From positions 1-64,000 of the forward strand of contig NZ_SLXI01000004.1 in NCBI RefSeq assembly GCF_004345785.1: a stretch of DNA of 64,000 nucleotides. Direction: 5' to 3'. Numbering within the stretch: position 1 is the stretch's first letter; every line of letters begins with the position of its first letter. This document shows positions 48,481 through 59,198 of the stretch, piece by piece. Position numbers and translations under genes: made by a program. This DNA comes from Bisgaardia hudsonensis (lineage in GTDB: Bacteria > Pseudomonadota > Gammaproteobacteria > Enterobacterales > Pasteurellaceae). Under the pieces are notes generated by a model. The model searched no databases, was not told the DNA's origin, and saw only the letters and a list, made by a program, of their open reading frames with translations.

Positions 48481-49218
48481 CTAAAAGTGCGGTGTAAATA
48501 ATTGAACTATTTGCTGAATTTTATTGAAATCGGTGATGTTTATTTGTTGATCCTGATGTTGATTTTTTCCCATTACGGCATTAGATTGCCATTTCATTAA
48601 ACTCTTTCGATAAGTCGTGCCGGAAAGGTGGAGTTCTTGAACGTTTGTTGCTACAGCTAGAGATTGGGCATTTTTAATATTTATTCCTGCTCCTGCCATA
48701 ATACTAATACGGTTATCGGCTTGTTTTACAAGAGCAGTAATCATTTCTCTACCTGAATAGGCGTTGTTTGCTTGTCCTGATGTAAGTATTCGTTTACAAC
48801 TTGATTGAATTAATTGTTCTAATGCAACATGGGGATTTTTACAAAGATCAAAGGCTCGATGAAAGGTGATGTCTAGATTATACGCAGAATCAATAAGCTT
48901 TTCTAATATAGCAAGATCTATTTCGGCATTTTTTGTTAATGTACCAATTACTACTCCGCTTACACCTAAAGATTTGCCCATTTGTATGTCTGCAATCATC
49001 ATATCTATTTCATATTGATTAAATAGAAAATCTCCAGCTCGAGGACGAATCATTAGGTTAATCGGAATAGTGGAATTTTTGACCGCACTTTCAATGAGTG
49101 AATAAGGTGGGGTAACACCACCCAGCGCTAATGAACCACAAAGCTCAATACGATCTGCTCCTGCTTGTTGAGCAATGAATAAAGACTCTATGTTGTCGAT
49201 ACAAACTTCGATTTTCAT
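48481..49218 (-). CDS. cutC: CutC-family protein
   Basis: A 245-residue TIM-barrel protein of the CutC family (MKIEVCIDNIESLFIAQQAG, ADRIELCGSLALGGVTP, INLMIRPRAGDFLFNQYE, TFHRAFDLC). CutC was first described as a copper-homeostasis protein in E. coli, but its biochemical role is disputed, so this is a family name rather than a function. It follows pssA with a 33-bp gap and precedes hldD. An uptake core just after the stop (48485) lies within the gene's last codons, and another is at 49082. Family identity is secure. Confidence 0.93.
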   Translation of the reverse strand: MKIEVCIDNIESLFIAQQAGADRIELCGSLALGGVTPPYSLIESAVKNSTIPINLMIRPRAGDFLFNQYEIDMMIADIQMGKSLGVSGVVIGTLTKNAEIDLAILEKLIDSAYNLDITFHRAFDLCKNPHVALEQLIQSSCKRILTSGQANNAYSGREMITALVKQADNRISIMAGAGINIKNAQSLAVATNVQELHLSGTTYRKSLMKWQSNAVMGKNQHQDQQINITDFNKIQQIVQLFTPHF

Positions 49219-49251
49219 TTTTGAGTAATTAAAGTTTATTCTATTATTTTA

Positions 49252-50622
49252 TTACAAAATCATTTTTACCAATTTATCGGCTTTTAATCTTGAAAATTTC
49301 TTCAATAATTTTTGAACTGGTTCTGGGTATTGTGATAATTCTTCTATTTCGGTATAACAACCTAAAATAACCGTATTTTTCCGAATAGCTTCTAGCTCTT
49401 CGTTGACAGGTTGTAATAATTCTTGTTTTGGATCATAAATGAATAAACCATTTTCTGCATCTAGTCGCCATGCTCGAGGATTAAGATTATTTCCTGTGAG
49501 TAATATATAATGGTTATCAACCCACACACCTTTTAAGTGATAAGTATTATCTACATCTTTCCAAGTTCTAATTATTAATTGTTGTTGTTTTATCTGTGCA
49601 TCAAATTTTTCACTAAATGCACGTAAATTACTTTCATATAAATAAGGTAAGGCACTTGCCATTTTAAAAGGTTCAGAAGGCGAAACATAAAAATCATTAG
49701 CTATTTTATCTCCAACAATAATTTCTACTTTTTTTCCTGATTCAAGTAGGTTAGCAAGACTTTGTTGCAATTTATTTGGAAAATTAAAATAAGGAGTACA
49801 AATTGTAAGTTTTTCTTGAACAGAGTCGAACAAATTCTCTATGACTGTGTTTAATTGATTATTTTTATTAGATAAACCAAACAATGGTGAAATGCTTAGT
49901 TGTTCTTTTTCTGTTATTGCATTATTAACAGAATAGGTTGCATTATTCGCTAAATATTTACGAAATGCACGAATATTTGAACGTATTTCTTTGGTCTTAG
50001 TTCTGATTTGATTATCTAATGGTCGCACAACATCTGAGTTAAATAAGTACTCAATAATAAAGTTACTCATACTTTCAGCAAGGGCGGGATGGGTAATTTT
50101 ATGATAGCGATCAAAACGATATTTATTGTTTTGATTTAAATAGACATTGTTGATACTTGCGCCACTGTAAAGTACAGTATCATCAAATACAAAACCTTTA
50201 ATATGTAATACTCCAAATATTTCCCTGGTATTAATAGGTACACCAAAAAAGATATTTTCACCACTCAATTCATTCAATTTGTTACGTTGTTCATAATACC
50301 AATCTGCATTAGTTTCAGCGTTTTTTTCTGCACCCAATAAATTACGTTGTGCTCGATGCCAATCAACAAATATTTTTACATCGAGAGAAGGCGTGTTTAT
50401 TTTTGCATGATATATCTCATCTAAAATTTCTTGACCAGCTTCATCATTTTGCCAATAGAGAAGAGTCATATAAATACGAGATTTTGCTTGGCGAATCAAT
50501 TCAATAATTTGTTTTTTAAAGCCTGTTGAAGTGCAAATGAATTCTATTTGCTTAGCTTGTAATGGAAAATATGGCAAACTTTTTAAAAATTGCTGTGCTT
50601 GTGTGTTTTTCTCAATAGACAT
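49252..50622 (-). CDS. pssA: CDP-diacylglycerol-serine O-phosphatidyltransferase PssA
   Basis: A 456-residue phospholipase-D-superfamily enzyme of the gamma-proteobacterial PssA type (E. coli 451). It has both HKD motifs: HIKGFVFDD near residue 134 and HLKGVWVDN near 354. It makes phosphatidylserine from CDP-diacylglycerol and serine, the first step to phosphatidylethanolamine; the enzyme is peripheral rather than integral. It is the first gene of the pssA-cutC-hldD run and is divergent from a SpoU methyltransferase. The start MSIEKNTQAQQF has a GAGAA ribosome site. Confidence 0.94.
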   Translation of the reverse strand: MSIEKNTQAQQFLKSLPYFPLQAKQIEFICTSTGFKKQIIELIRQAKSRIYMTLLYWQNDEAGQEILDEIYHAKINTPSLDVKIFVDWHRAQRNLLGAEKNAETNADWYYEQRNKLNELSGENIFFGVPINTREIFGVLHIKGFVFDDTVLYSGASINNVYLNQNNKYRFDRYHKITHPALAESMSNFIIEYLFNSDVVRPLDNQIRTKTKEIRSNIRAFRKYLANNATYSVNNAITEKEQLSISPLFGLSNKNNQLNTVIENLFDSVQEKLTICTPYFNFPNKLQQSLANLLESGKKVEIIVGDKIANDFYVSPSEPFKMASALPYLYESNLRAFSEKFDAQIKQQQLIIRTWKDVDNTYHLKGVWVDNHYILLTGNNLNPRAWRLDAENGLFIYDPKQELLQPVNEELEAIRKNTVILGCYTEIEELSQYPEPVQKLLKKFSRLKADKLVKMIL

Positions 50623-50796
50623 AGTTTGTTCTCTATATTTTTACTCTACAAGAGCCATTATTGTAGTAGTTTACAATATTTACCCCGTAACTTGGTAGAA
50701 AAAAGGTGTATTTTCGTTATAATGCGTGTAACTTTTAATAAAGAGCGGTTATTTTTCCGCTATTTTATTACTTATACACATATAAATGGCTATAAA

Positions 50797-51882
50797 ATGA
50801 ATACAAAAAAGACAAGTTTTCAAAAAACAGATAATCAAAAATCTTTTAATGAGCGTTCTGTCGGGGATAAACAATCTCCAAAAAGATCGCATTTTTCTGA
50901 GCAATCTCAAAAAGAAAATCATAGAAATTTTTCATCAGCAACACCGTCTAATAAACGTAGAAATACTTATAAATCCGATCAAAACTCTCAAAAATATCAA
51001 CCAGTGAAAAAGGAATTACAAGTTACAGAGAGCTTAATGGAAAATGCAAGTGGAACGGGACGAGTTAAGGTTATAGTTAAAAGTCATAGTGATAATAATC
51101 AATCTTATGTTAAAAAGACTGGACCTTTATCACCTCGGGCTCCAGAAAAAATTAAGAAAAATCGCTCAGAAGAGATGAAAGTATATGGCGAGAATGCTTG
51201 TTTAACATTATTTCAAAAGCGTCCAGAAAGTATCGTGCGAGTTTGGGCTACCGTAGAAATGGCTCATCGTATTGGTGATATGTTTAGTTATCTTGCGACC
51301 AATAAAAAAGCTTATCATGTGGTTGATTCTCAAGAATTAAATTTAGTCAGTGGAACGACCCATCATGGTGGTATTTGTATGTTAGTGAAAAAACGCCACC
51401 CTTTTACATTAGATGGTTATTTAGATATTCCTCGTAAAAAAAATTGTTTGCTTTTACTTGAGGGCGTCCGTAATTCTCATAATATTGGCGGTATTATGCG
51501 TACTTGTGCCTTTTATGGAATAAGTGGTGTTATTATTGATGATGTTGAATTATTGAATTCAGCGTCGGCAATGAGGGTTGCAGAAGGCGGAATGGAATAT
51601 ATTCATCCATTACAGATAGTAAATACTGAAACAGCACTAGAAAAATTACGTTCTTTAGGTTATCAAGTTATTCATTTAACAACAGATAAATCTGTGAGCT
51701 CTTTTGATAAATTATCCTTAAAATCAAAAGTTGTTTTTATTTTGAGTGAGATATCTACGGATAGTCTGTTTAAAAAAGGAGATGATAGGGTACATTTATC
51801 TTATGCTAATCCATTAAAGCACGGGCTAAATATTTCAGTGGCTGCAGGTGTTTTATTATCGAAATGGTCATTAGAAAGTTAG
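50797..51882 (+). CDS. SpoU-family RNA 2'-O-methyltransferase (YfiF/TrmG-like)
   Basis: I place the start at the ATG 50797 (MNTKKTSFQKTD). The frame is open upstream to 50590, but that stretch runs through the pssA start and a TATAAT (50718-50723) that looks like the promoter. The 361-residue product has a long basic, disordered N-terminal tail (1-115), then a substrate-binding domain, and a SpoU methyltransferase domain (RNSHNIGGIMRTCAFYGISG, ILSEISTDSLFKKG, HGLNISVAAGVLLS). This architecture matches YfiF. An RNA-modification role is likely; the target nucleotide is unknown. The ribosome site is weak. Confidence 0.85.
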   Translation: MNTKKTSFQKTDNQKSFNERSVGDKQSPKRSHFSEQSQKENHRNFSSATPSNKRRNTYKSDQNSQKYQPVKKELQVTESLMENASGTGRVKVIVKSHSDNNQSYVKKTGPLSPRAPEKIKKNRSEEMKVYGENACLTLFQKRPESIVRVWATVEMAHRIGDMFSYLATNKKAYHVVDSQELNLVSGTTHHGGICMLVKKRHPFTLDGYLDIPRKKNCLLLLEGVRNSHNIGGIMRTCAFYGISGVIIDDVELLNSASAMRVAEGGMEYIHPLQIVNTETALEKLRSLGYQVIHLTTDKSVSSFDKLSLKSKVVFILSEISTDSLFKKGDDRVHLSYANPLKHGLNISVAAGVLLSKWSLES

Positions 51883-51915
51883 ACTTGCTTTTTATTATAG
51901 TGTTAATAGATGTTG

Positions 51916-52179
<264 letters not shown>

Positions 52180-52260
52180 TTACCTCTGATTATTATATGA
52201 AATCGGAGATTATAAAGAATACTTATTTAAAATCAAATAAGAAAATAAAATAGGATTACT

Positions 52261-53004
52261 ATGAAAAAAAATAAATTTACGTTATCAAGCGTATTATCAA
52301 TGATTATCTTGCTTGGTTTTATGGGATGGCAATACCTTTCTGATAATAATACGTCTTCCAAAAAAGAGTCTAAGAATACCTCTCAGCATAGTAATATTCA
52401 ATCCATGCCTAAACAAGTTAGTCAAGATTTAGTTGGTAACTATGATTATAATATGCGTAATGATCCTATTGGTCAGAATAAAGCGGGAGAAACGCATTAT
52501 TATACTTTGGCACTTTCTTGGTCTCCTGGTTTTTGTGAATCACAAATAAAACGTTTTGGAAATAATTTACCTAATTCTTTAGAGGCTCAATGTGGACAAG
52601 GTAAACACTTTGGTTGGATTATTCATGGTTTATGGCCACAGAATCAATTTGCAAAAAGTGTATCTGAGCATCCTCGCTTTTGTCAGGGGGATTTGCCAAT
52701 GGTTGATGCCAATATTATGAAAAAATATTTATCTGAAAGTCCAAGTCCTAATTTGTTACAAGGGGAATGGGAGAAACATGGTGCTTGTGCATTTGAGAAA
52801 GCAGAGCAATATTTTGAAAAACAGCGTGAATTATACCGCACTTTAGTGTTACCAGCAGAAGATTTAGGTTCTCGTAATGCACTTTTTTCTTGGTTAAAGA
52901 AAAATAATCCTCAATTAAAAAATCATCATTTAGGTGCGAGCCACAATGAGTTGTTTATTTGTTATGGGTTAGACTGGAAGGTAATGGATTGTCCCGCTCG
53001 TTAA
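52261..53004 (+). CDS. RNase T2/RNase I family ribonuclease
   Basis: A 247-residue secreted or periplasmic ribonuclease with an N-terminal hydrophobic anchor or signal (LSSVLSMIILLGFMGWQYL). RNase T2 catalytic segments CAS1 (HFGWIIHGLWPQ, His122) and CAS2 (WEKHGACA, Glu171, Lys172, His173) are both intact. The N-terminal segment may not be cleaved, leaving it membrane-tethered. It degrades RNA to nucleoside monophosphates via 2',3'-cyclic intermediates. An uptake core is inside it (52835). It precedes pgk on the same strand after a 167-bp gap, so it is likely a separate transcript. Confidence 0.9.
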   Translation: MKKNKFTLSSVLSMIILLGFMGWQYLSDNNTSSKKESKNTSQHSNIQSMPKQVSQDLVGNYDYNMRNDPIGQNKAGETHYYTLALSWSPGFCESQIKRFGNNLPNSLEAQCGQGKHFGWIIHGLWPQNQFAKSVSEHPRFCQGDLPMVDANIMKKYLSESPSPNLLQGEWEKHGACAFEKAEQYFEKQRELYRTLVLPAEDLGSRNALFSWLKKNNPQLKNHHLGASHNELFICYGLDWKVMDCPAR

Positions 53005-53171
53005 TATAATATTATAGATTTGTGTAGTGATTTTGGTAAATGAATAAGTTTATCGATGGAATATTTGTAAATAGAAATTGATCTAAACCAGTTACAACAT
53101 AATGATATATGAGTATAATGCAACTATATTTATAGGATTTTAACTAATATATTAATAATAGAGGGTAAATT

Positions 53172-54344
53172 ATGTCAGTAATCAAAATGGCCGACTTAGA
53201 TTTAACAGGTAAACGTGTTTTTATTCGTGCAGATCTTAATGTGCCAATAAAAGATGGTACGGTTACATCAGATGCACGTATTCGTGCAACTATTCCAACA
53301 TTAAAATTAGCTTTAGAGAAAGGGGCTAAAGTAATGGTCACCTCTCATTTAGGGCGTCCAACAGAAGGGGTATTTGAAGAAAAAGATTCGTTACAACCTG
53401 TTGTTGATTATTTAAATGAAGTGTTAGATGTCCCTGTCCGTTTAGTACGTGATTACCTTGAAGGTGTTGAGGTTAATCAAGGTGAAATTGTGGTACTTGA
53501 AAATGTTCGCGTGAATAAAGGCGAAAAGAAAAATGATCCTGAATTAGCTAAAAAATATGCAGCACTTTGCGATGTGTTTGTAATGGATGCCTTTGGTACT
53601 GCTCACCGTGCACAAGGTTCAACCCATGGGGTTGCAGAATATGCTCCTATTGCTTGTGCAGGTCCTTTATTGGCAGCTGAACTTGATGCATTAGGTAAAG
53701 CATTAAAAGAGCCACAACGCCCAATGCTTGCAATCGTTGGTGGTTCAAAGGTTTCAACTAAATTAACTGTATTGGATTCCCTTTCTAAAATTGCTGATTT
53801 ATTAATTGTTGGAGGTGGAATTGCAAATACTTTTGTCGCTTCACAGGGACATAATGTAGGTAAGTCGCTTTATGAAGCTGATTTAATTCCTGAAGCACAA
53901 CGCTTGTCTAAAGTAACGAATATTCCAGTTCCAGTAGATGTTCGAGTTGGTCTTGAATTTAGTGAAACTGCAGTTGCTACTGAAAAAGCGGTTTCAGAGG
54001 TTCAAGCAGATGAATCTATTTTTGATATTGGGGATAAATCAGCAGAAGAATTGGCAGAGATTATTCGTAATTCAAAAACGATTCTTTGGAATGGACCAGT
54101 TGGTGTATTTGAGTTCCCTAATTTCCGCAAAGGGACTGAAATTGTGGCCAATGCTATTGCGGAAGCAACAGCGAATGGTGCATTCTCTATTGCAGGTGGT
54201 GGCGATACATTAGCTGCAATTGATCTATTTGGTATCAAAGATAAAATTTCTTATATTTCAACAGGCGGTGGAGCATTCTTAGAGTTTGTTGAAGGCAAAG
54301 TATTGCCAGCCGTAGAAATTTTAGAGAAACGTGCTAACGGATAA
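53172..54344 (+). CDS. pgk: Phosphoglycerate kinase Pgk
   Basis: A 390-residue glycolytic kinase of standard length. It opens [20 protein letters not shown] with NVPIKDG following. It has the substrate-site [10 protein letters not shown], central [15 protein letters not shown], and the ATP-binding C-terminal half with WNGPVGVFE and STGGGAFLE. It transfers phosphate from 1,3-bisphosphoglycerate to ADP. Ribosome site GAGGG is 8 bp before the ATG. It is followed after 70 bp by fbaA, the common Haemophilus arrangement. No anomaly was seen. Confidence 0.97.
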   Translation: MSVIKMADLDLTGKRVFIRADLNVPIKDGTVTSDARIRATIPTLKLALEKGAKVMVTSHLGRPTEGVFEEKDSLQPVVDYLNEVLDVPVRLVRDYLEGVEVNQGEIVVLENVRVNKGEKKNDPELAKKYAALCDVFVMDAFGTAHRAQGSTHGVAEYAPIACAGPLLAAELDALGKALKEPQRPMLAIVGGSKVSTKLTVLDSLSKIADLLIVGGGIANTFVASQGHNVGKSLYEADLIPEAQRLSKVTNIPVPVDVRVGLEFSETAVATEKAVSEVQADESIFDIGDKSAEELAEIIRNSKTILWNGPVGVFEFPNFRKGTEIVANAIAEATANGAFSIAGGGDTLAAIDLFGIKDKISYISTGGGAFLEFVEGKVLPAVEILEKRANG

Positions 54345-54414
54345 TTAATGAATTATGTAAGGACGAAAAATTCGTACTTAATATATTGTTTAAACAACAA
54401 ATAGGAAATTAAAA

Positions 54415-55494
54415 ATGGCAAAATTATTAGACATCGTAAAACCAGGCGTTCTATATGGAGATGATATTCAAAAAGTTTTTGCTTATGCAAAAGCAAATAA
54501 CTTCGCAATTCCTGCGGTAAACTGTGTTGGTACTGATAGTGTAAATACCGTATTGGAAACAGCTGCTCGTGTAAACTCACCAGTAATTGTTCAATTTTCA
54601 AATGGTGGTTCACAATTCTATGCAGGTAAAGGAATTAAACCAACAAGTGGTATTCGCCCTGATGTTTTAGGTGCCATCGCTGGTGCAAAACACGTCCACA
54701 CATTAGCCGAAGAATATGGTGTGCCTGTAATTCTTCATACTGACCACGCGGCTAAGAAATTATTGCCTTGGATTGATGGATTATTAGAAGCAGGTGAAAA
54801 ACATTTTGCTGAAACTGGTCGTCCTTTATTCTCATCTCATATGCTTGATCTTTCCGAAGAGCCAATGCAAGAAAATATGGCAATTTGTCGTGAATATTTA
54901 GCTCGTATGTCAAAAATTGGTATGACATTAGAGATTGAAATTGGTATCACTGGTGGTGAAGAAGATGGTGTAGATAACTCAGATGTTGATGAATCTAAAT
55001 TATATACTCAACCAGAAGATGTACTTTATGTGTATGACCAGTTAAATCCAGTAAGCCCTCGCTTCACTATTGCTGCTGCATTTGGTAACGTACATGGTGT
55101 TTATAAACCGGGTAATGTAAAATTAAAACCATCAATTTTAGGTGCTTCACAAGAGTTTGTGTCTAAAGAACGTAATCTTCCAGCTAAATCATTAGACTTT
55201 GTATTCCACGGTGGTTCTGGTTCTTCAACAGAAGAAATTCGCGAAGCAATTAGCTATGGTGCAGTGAAAATGAATATTGATACTGATACGCAATGGGCTG
55301 CATGGGAAGGTATTTTAAACTTCTATAAAGCTAATGAAGCTTATCTTCAAGGTCAATTAGGTAACCCTGAAGGTCCTGATTCACCAAATAAAAAATTCTA
55401 TGATCCACGTGTTTGGTTACGTAAATCAGAAGAGTCTATGTCTAAGCGTTTAGAAAAATCGTTCCAAGACTTAAACTGTATTGATGTATTATAA
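54415..55494 (+). CDS. fbaA: Class II fructose-bisphosphate aldolase FbaA
   Basis: A 359-residue class IIA aldolase. Catalytic Asp110 and zinc ligand His111 lie in VILHTDHAAKK; further motifs are EIEIGITGGEEDGVDN, AAFGNVHGVYKPG and VFHGGSGSS. It splits fructose 1,6-bisphosphate to glyceraldehyde 3-phosphate and dihydroxyacetone phosphate using zinc. Ribosome site is AGGAAAT. It follows pgk on the same strand, probably as one unit, and ends before a structured 3' region with a terminator at 55564-55589. It is the last clear gene before the degenerate stretch. Confidence 0.97.
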   Translation: MAKLLDIVKPGVLYGDDIQKVFAYAKANNFAIPAVNCVGTDSVNTVLETAARVNSPVIVQFSNGGSQFYAGKGIKPTSGIRPDVLGAIAGAKHVHTLAEEYGVPVILHTDHAAKKLLPWIDGLLEAGEKHFAETGRPLFSSHMLDLSEEPMQENMAICREYLARMSKIGMTLEIEIGITGGEEDGVDNSDVDESKLYTQPEDVLYVYDQLNPVSPRFTIAAAFGNVHGVYKPGNVKLKPSILGASQEFVSKERNLPAKSLDFVFHGGSGSSTEEIREAISYGAVKMNIDTDTQWAAWEGILNFYKANEAYLQGQLGNPEGPDSPNKKFYDPRVWLRKSEESMSKRLEKSFQDLNCIDVL

Positions 55495-55498
55495 TTAA

Positions 55499-55563
55499 TT
55501 AAGATGTAGAGGAGCAATCTTAATCTGACAGGCTTTCATTTAAAACAGGAGCATGTCGGATTA
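55499..55563 (+). other. Structured 3' region of fbaA
   Basis: Two successive inverted repeats before the terminator: TTAAGAT/ATCTTAA (55499-55505 with 55517-55523), and TAATCTGACA/TGTCGGATTA (55521-55530 with 55554-55563, one G-T wobble). They overlap by three bases, so the folds may compete. This could stabilise the pgk-fbaA message or be a 3'-derived small RNA. That is only an inference from pairing. Confidence 0.4.
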
Positions 55564-55589
55564 TTGAGCATAGGTTACTCTATGCTCAA
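55564..55589 (+). terminator. fbaA terminator
   Basis: A 10-bp perfect stem TTGAGCATAG / CTATGCTCAA with loop GTTACT, followed by ATTTGTTTT. It ends the pgk-fbaA direction. Confidence 0.85.
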
Positions 55590-56259
55590 ATTTGTTTTCT
55601 ATCAAGTAATATATCTATCAGTGTTCTTTAACATCAATTTTTCCTTGAAGGATTCAATGATAGTTACGATAGATTAACTACCAATCTAAGTAAGTTTGTT
55701 ATTTGTCTAGGTTAGTATGAATCTATTTTACTTCTTCTTGGATACTTACATAGAAAGTATCCTGTGTTCGTGGTAGGGATACCGTATTAATTGCACTATT
55801 AGTAATATTGTTTTCTTTACTTAAGTTTTAGATCTCGAGTTTGTTGTTCTGTTAAGATAGTCCTTTTCTCTGTCATTTCTTTGTTAGGGTTACTAAACGT
55901 TATTTAAAGTTAGCAAGATTATGACGTAGCCAAATAGAAAAAACATTATATCTAATACTAATATCTCTTGTTTACACAGCTAATTATTTAATTTTACTTG
56001 TCTATAAGAGAGATGATTTAATGGGAATTTTATCACTGATTTTTCAATTTTTTCATCAAAGTGATTTTTAATATTTGGGGCTCTGATTTTGGTTGAGTAA
56101 GGTTTCTATATCGCCTTTTTTACTGCTTGTTGTCTCATATATCAAGAAAACGTATTGTGTTTATTTTAATAAAAAATAGTTTAATCTCTTTGATAGAGAA
56201 GGCATAAATGGACTATTACTTCAATCTAATGCTCGTCGAAGAGTGAATCAAATATGTTA

Positions 56260-56949
56260 AAATATCTCTAAAATTGACTAATCATATAGAAGTGAGAGAA
56301 CTTAAATTATTAAATTTATGTGCGGAGGGCGCTGGTTTAAATAAAGTTGAAAGAATTTCAATTGAAAGCGATAAGGAGAAAGACGGAATTCGATTTTTGA
56401 AAAGCAGATTATTCCCTGAGCATTTAACTTGGGATGGCTAGCTCGTCTTGTTGTATATTCTTTTATTGTTTTAAATTCAAAGTAGATAAAGAAGCACAAA
56501 GAAAGTAATAAGTTCGATAAATTAAAACAAGATGGAAATTATAGTTTTCATTGAGTAGCAGCTTTGTTTAAAGAGGTAAAACGAATACAACATTAATTTA
56601 ATTAATGAGTTGAGCAGTTCACTTGAAAAAGGAAATTTGAGTATTATAAAGTTAGAGATTGTAAGGTTGAAAAAAACTTTATCTAATAGGATGTTAGAGC
56701 AATGGAACAGTTCCCTAAATGAGTAGTCGATATTCCTAAGTTTAAAGTAAAATAGTAGGACGTAAAATTTATTATTTCTATCTTTGATTGGATATGATGT
56801 GATGAAGACTTGTTGGAGGATTAAAAATAAAATGTTTTTATAAACGTAATTTTGTTAAAATTGAAGACGGGGAACGAGTAAAATATGATTATGCTCGCTA
56901 CTACGATACAGTAGATACTTTAAAACTAAAGGGACTGAATCCAATATAA
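56260..56949 (+). pseudogene. Broken plus-strand coding remnant, family unknown
   Basis: Amino-acid-like sequence recurs in shifting plus-strand frames. One piece (ending at a TAG at 56439-56441) reads LKLLNLCAEGAGLNKVERIS and later FLKSRLFPEHLTWDG. A second, around 56600-56700, reads INELSSSLEKGNLSIIKLEI. A third, ending at the TAA 56947-56949, reads KIEDGERVKYDYARYYDTVD and LKLKGLNPI. Stops and shifts separate them. The order is consistent with one decayed gene of roughly 200 codons or more, but I do not recognise the family and the joining is inference. Confidence 0.35.
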
Positions 56950-57589
56950 TAACGAAATCAATCCTTGTTGAAATAACAATTCAATTCTTAGAAACCGCTT
57001 GCTCTTTGATAATCCCTTTTTAGTTATGATTGATTAGAAAAGATAGCCAAAGTTAATCTTCATGTTTATATTAGAAGCTACGGAACCACATTTTTGCAAT
57101 TGAACTCTTACTTCAATTGAAGGAGAATTAGTAAATTGTTTTTAAGTCTAATATTTAAACTGTTCACTATATGATTTGATTTTACCTTATGCTGGTTTTT
57201 CTTGTAATTAGTTTGGGATATCGTCAAATTATCTTTTGTTAGGGTAATGCTTGAGTGAATCTTTAATGTAATATCCATAAGTTTGTATTTCACATTAATG
57301 CCACCATTACATTGCTAAATGTAATATATTGATTAATTATAGCATCTTAATCAAGTTGTGTTCTGCAAAGAATGTAAAATTTAAGTATTTATAAACGGAC
57401 TAATAGTTAATTTATTATCTATATCAAAAATCAAAAATTCTTGCATGATTCACATAAACATCCATATTTTTTGCGATTCGATAAAGTATTAATATTTCAT
57501 TTTTTTAAACGGATAATTAATTTTTTTTCATTGGTGTATTTTGTTCTCAACCCTATAGTTTTGTGATTATATGTATTTTGTTTGTCGTA

Positions 57590-58800
57590 TTAAAAAAGTC
57601 CCGTTTTCGTATTAGATGTTAATTTGGTATTAGCTTCTAAAGTGGTAGTTGGATATTGTTTTTCATTTTTTAATGTAGAATAGTATTCCACAAATAGAGT
57701 ATTGTAATTACTATGAATAATATTAGTATCATATGAACGAAGTTGTTTTACTCTATTTATGTATTTTGAAAAATCCAATCTTTTATCTAATTTTAATCGA
57801 CATAACCCAGATTGTTCATTAATGATTGTATGGCTAAATAATCAAGAAAGGTTATATTATTAGTTGATGTTAAGGAACTACTTTCTTGGAGAGTGTTATT
57901 TAGTAGGCGAATTTTAGAGGGAAGGAGAACGGGTCTGGCTTGGTCAAAAATTTAATTATTCAATGTAGTCATTTTTTATTTGACCTGCGGTATTTCTCTA
58001 TTTAGTGCATTAGGTTGAACGATGGCATAGTTATTTGAACGCTGTATTTTTTATGAGAGCCAGTCTTTTGTTCTTAATTTAAGTGTGGTAACACTTTAAT
58101 TTTTTCAATCACCTCTGGTCTTTTATCTTTTAATTTCCAGTCTGTTGTTTTTTCATCTATTAGTGGAATATATTCACTTAAATTTTTAATACCTATATTG
58201 CCGTCATTTTCAAAGGTAGCAAATAACATTCCTTCCCTATATCCTAAGGAAGGAGGTATACCTGAGTTTTTTGTATTAGTAATTTCTTGTTGGATAAAGA
58301 CTATTTCCAATTTCAACAATGCGTTGAGGATCTCGTGCATCTGAAAGATAAAGATTAGTCCATTGATTAATCAGTATGATTGTTGAGTTTCATATAGTTA
58401 TTGGTTGATTCACCTTTTGGATTTGATGCTAAAACACATGTTTAGTACTTGATAATGTCACATAAATAGATGAGCCTTGAGAAGGCTTAGATCGAGTTAT
58501 GAAGTCATTGAAGCAATGTAAAGGAATCTACTTATGCCGCGTACTTCCCCCATGTCTTCACTACAGTAAGTTCAACGTCTTCACGGAACATCAGTAAGCA
58601 CATCATTTGAACGCCCAGACTGCTGGTCATAGTCAATTTTAAATACCACATTTTCTAATGATGAGGTATTAGGAGTTTTTGTTATATCTGATGTTTTTCT
58701 ATTATCTTTAGAATACATGATGATTGTGGCAATTCTATTATCCTGCACTGTTTGAATAAGGAAAATCAATACGTCGTTGACCATTATAGAAATAGAATAA
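57590..58800 (-). pseudogene. Broken minus-strand coding remnant, family unknown
   Basis: Reading the minus strand from 58800 down: a membrane-helix-like start, then ENVVFKIDYDQQSGRSNDVL (frame open 58784-58581), then shifted frames with RSKPSQGSSIYVTLSSTKHV (58524-58429), INQWTNLYLSDARDPQRIVE, and GMLFATFENDGNIGIKNLSE (frame open to the stop at 58074). A last open piece is 57778-57590. Adjoining pieces join if single-base shifts are allowed (for example near 58275), which is the pattern of a pseudogene. The product would be an exported or envelope protein, judged only from the hydrophobic start. The family is not recognised. Confidence 0.4.
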
Positions 58801-59198
58801 ATTAATATTGATAATAGAAAAACATGATTCTTTATTAATGACTTATTTGTTTGTCAAAAGGTGGAAGAATAATTGTTTGTTATTGTTTGAGTAATCCTAG
58901 TTATAAATTATATAAAAGCATTGAGTAAGTGTGATTCTACTCTAATTTATACATTAATAATAAAGCATATTTTCTATATTATGAGTTTTATTAGAAAAAT
59001 ATTTATGGAATTATTTTTTTATGTAATATATCGAATCTATAGCCTTATATGTTAGCAGTATTGATTTTGATTAAGAATACTAGATATTTATTATTCTTTA
59101 GTCAGCATTGAATTTACATATTCTAGTAAAATATTTTATCTTTAGTGCTTTAGCGACAAAGGATATTACTTTAATGGAATACATTATTTACTTTTTAT

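Noticed and set aside
50590-50796. Extended N-terminus of the SpoU methyltransferase
   Set aside because: The stretch runs antisense into the pssA start and over a TATAAT likely to be the promoter; no ribosome site.
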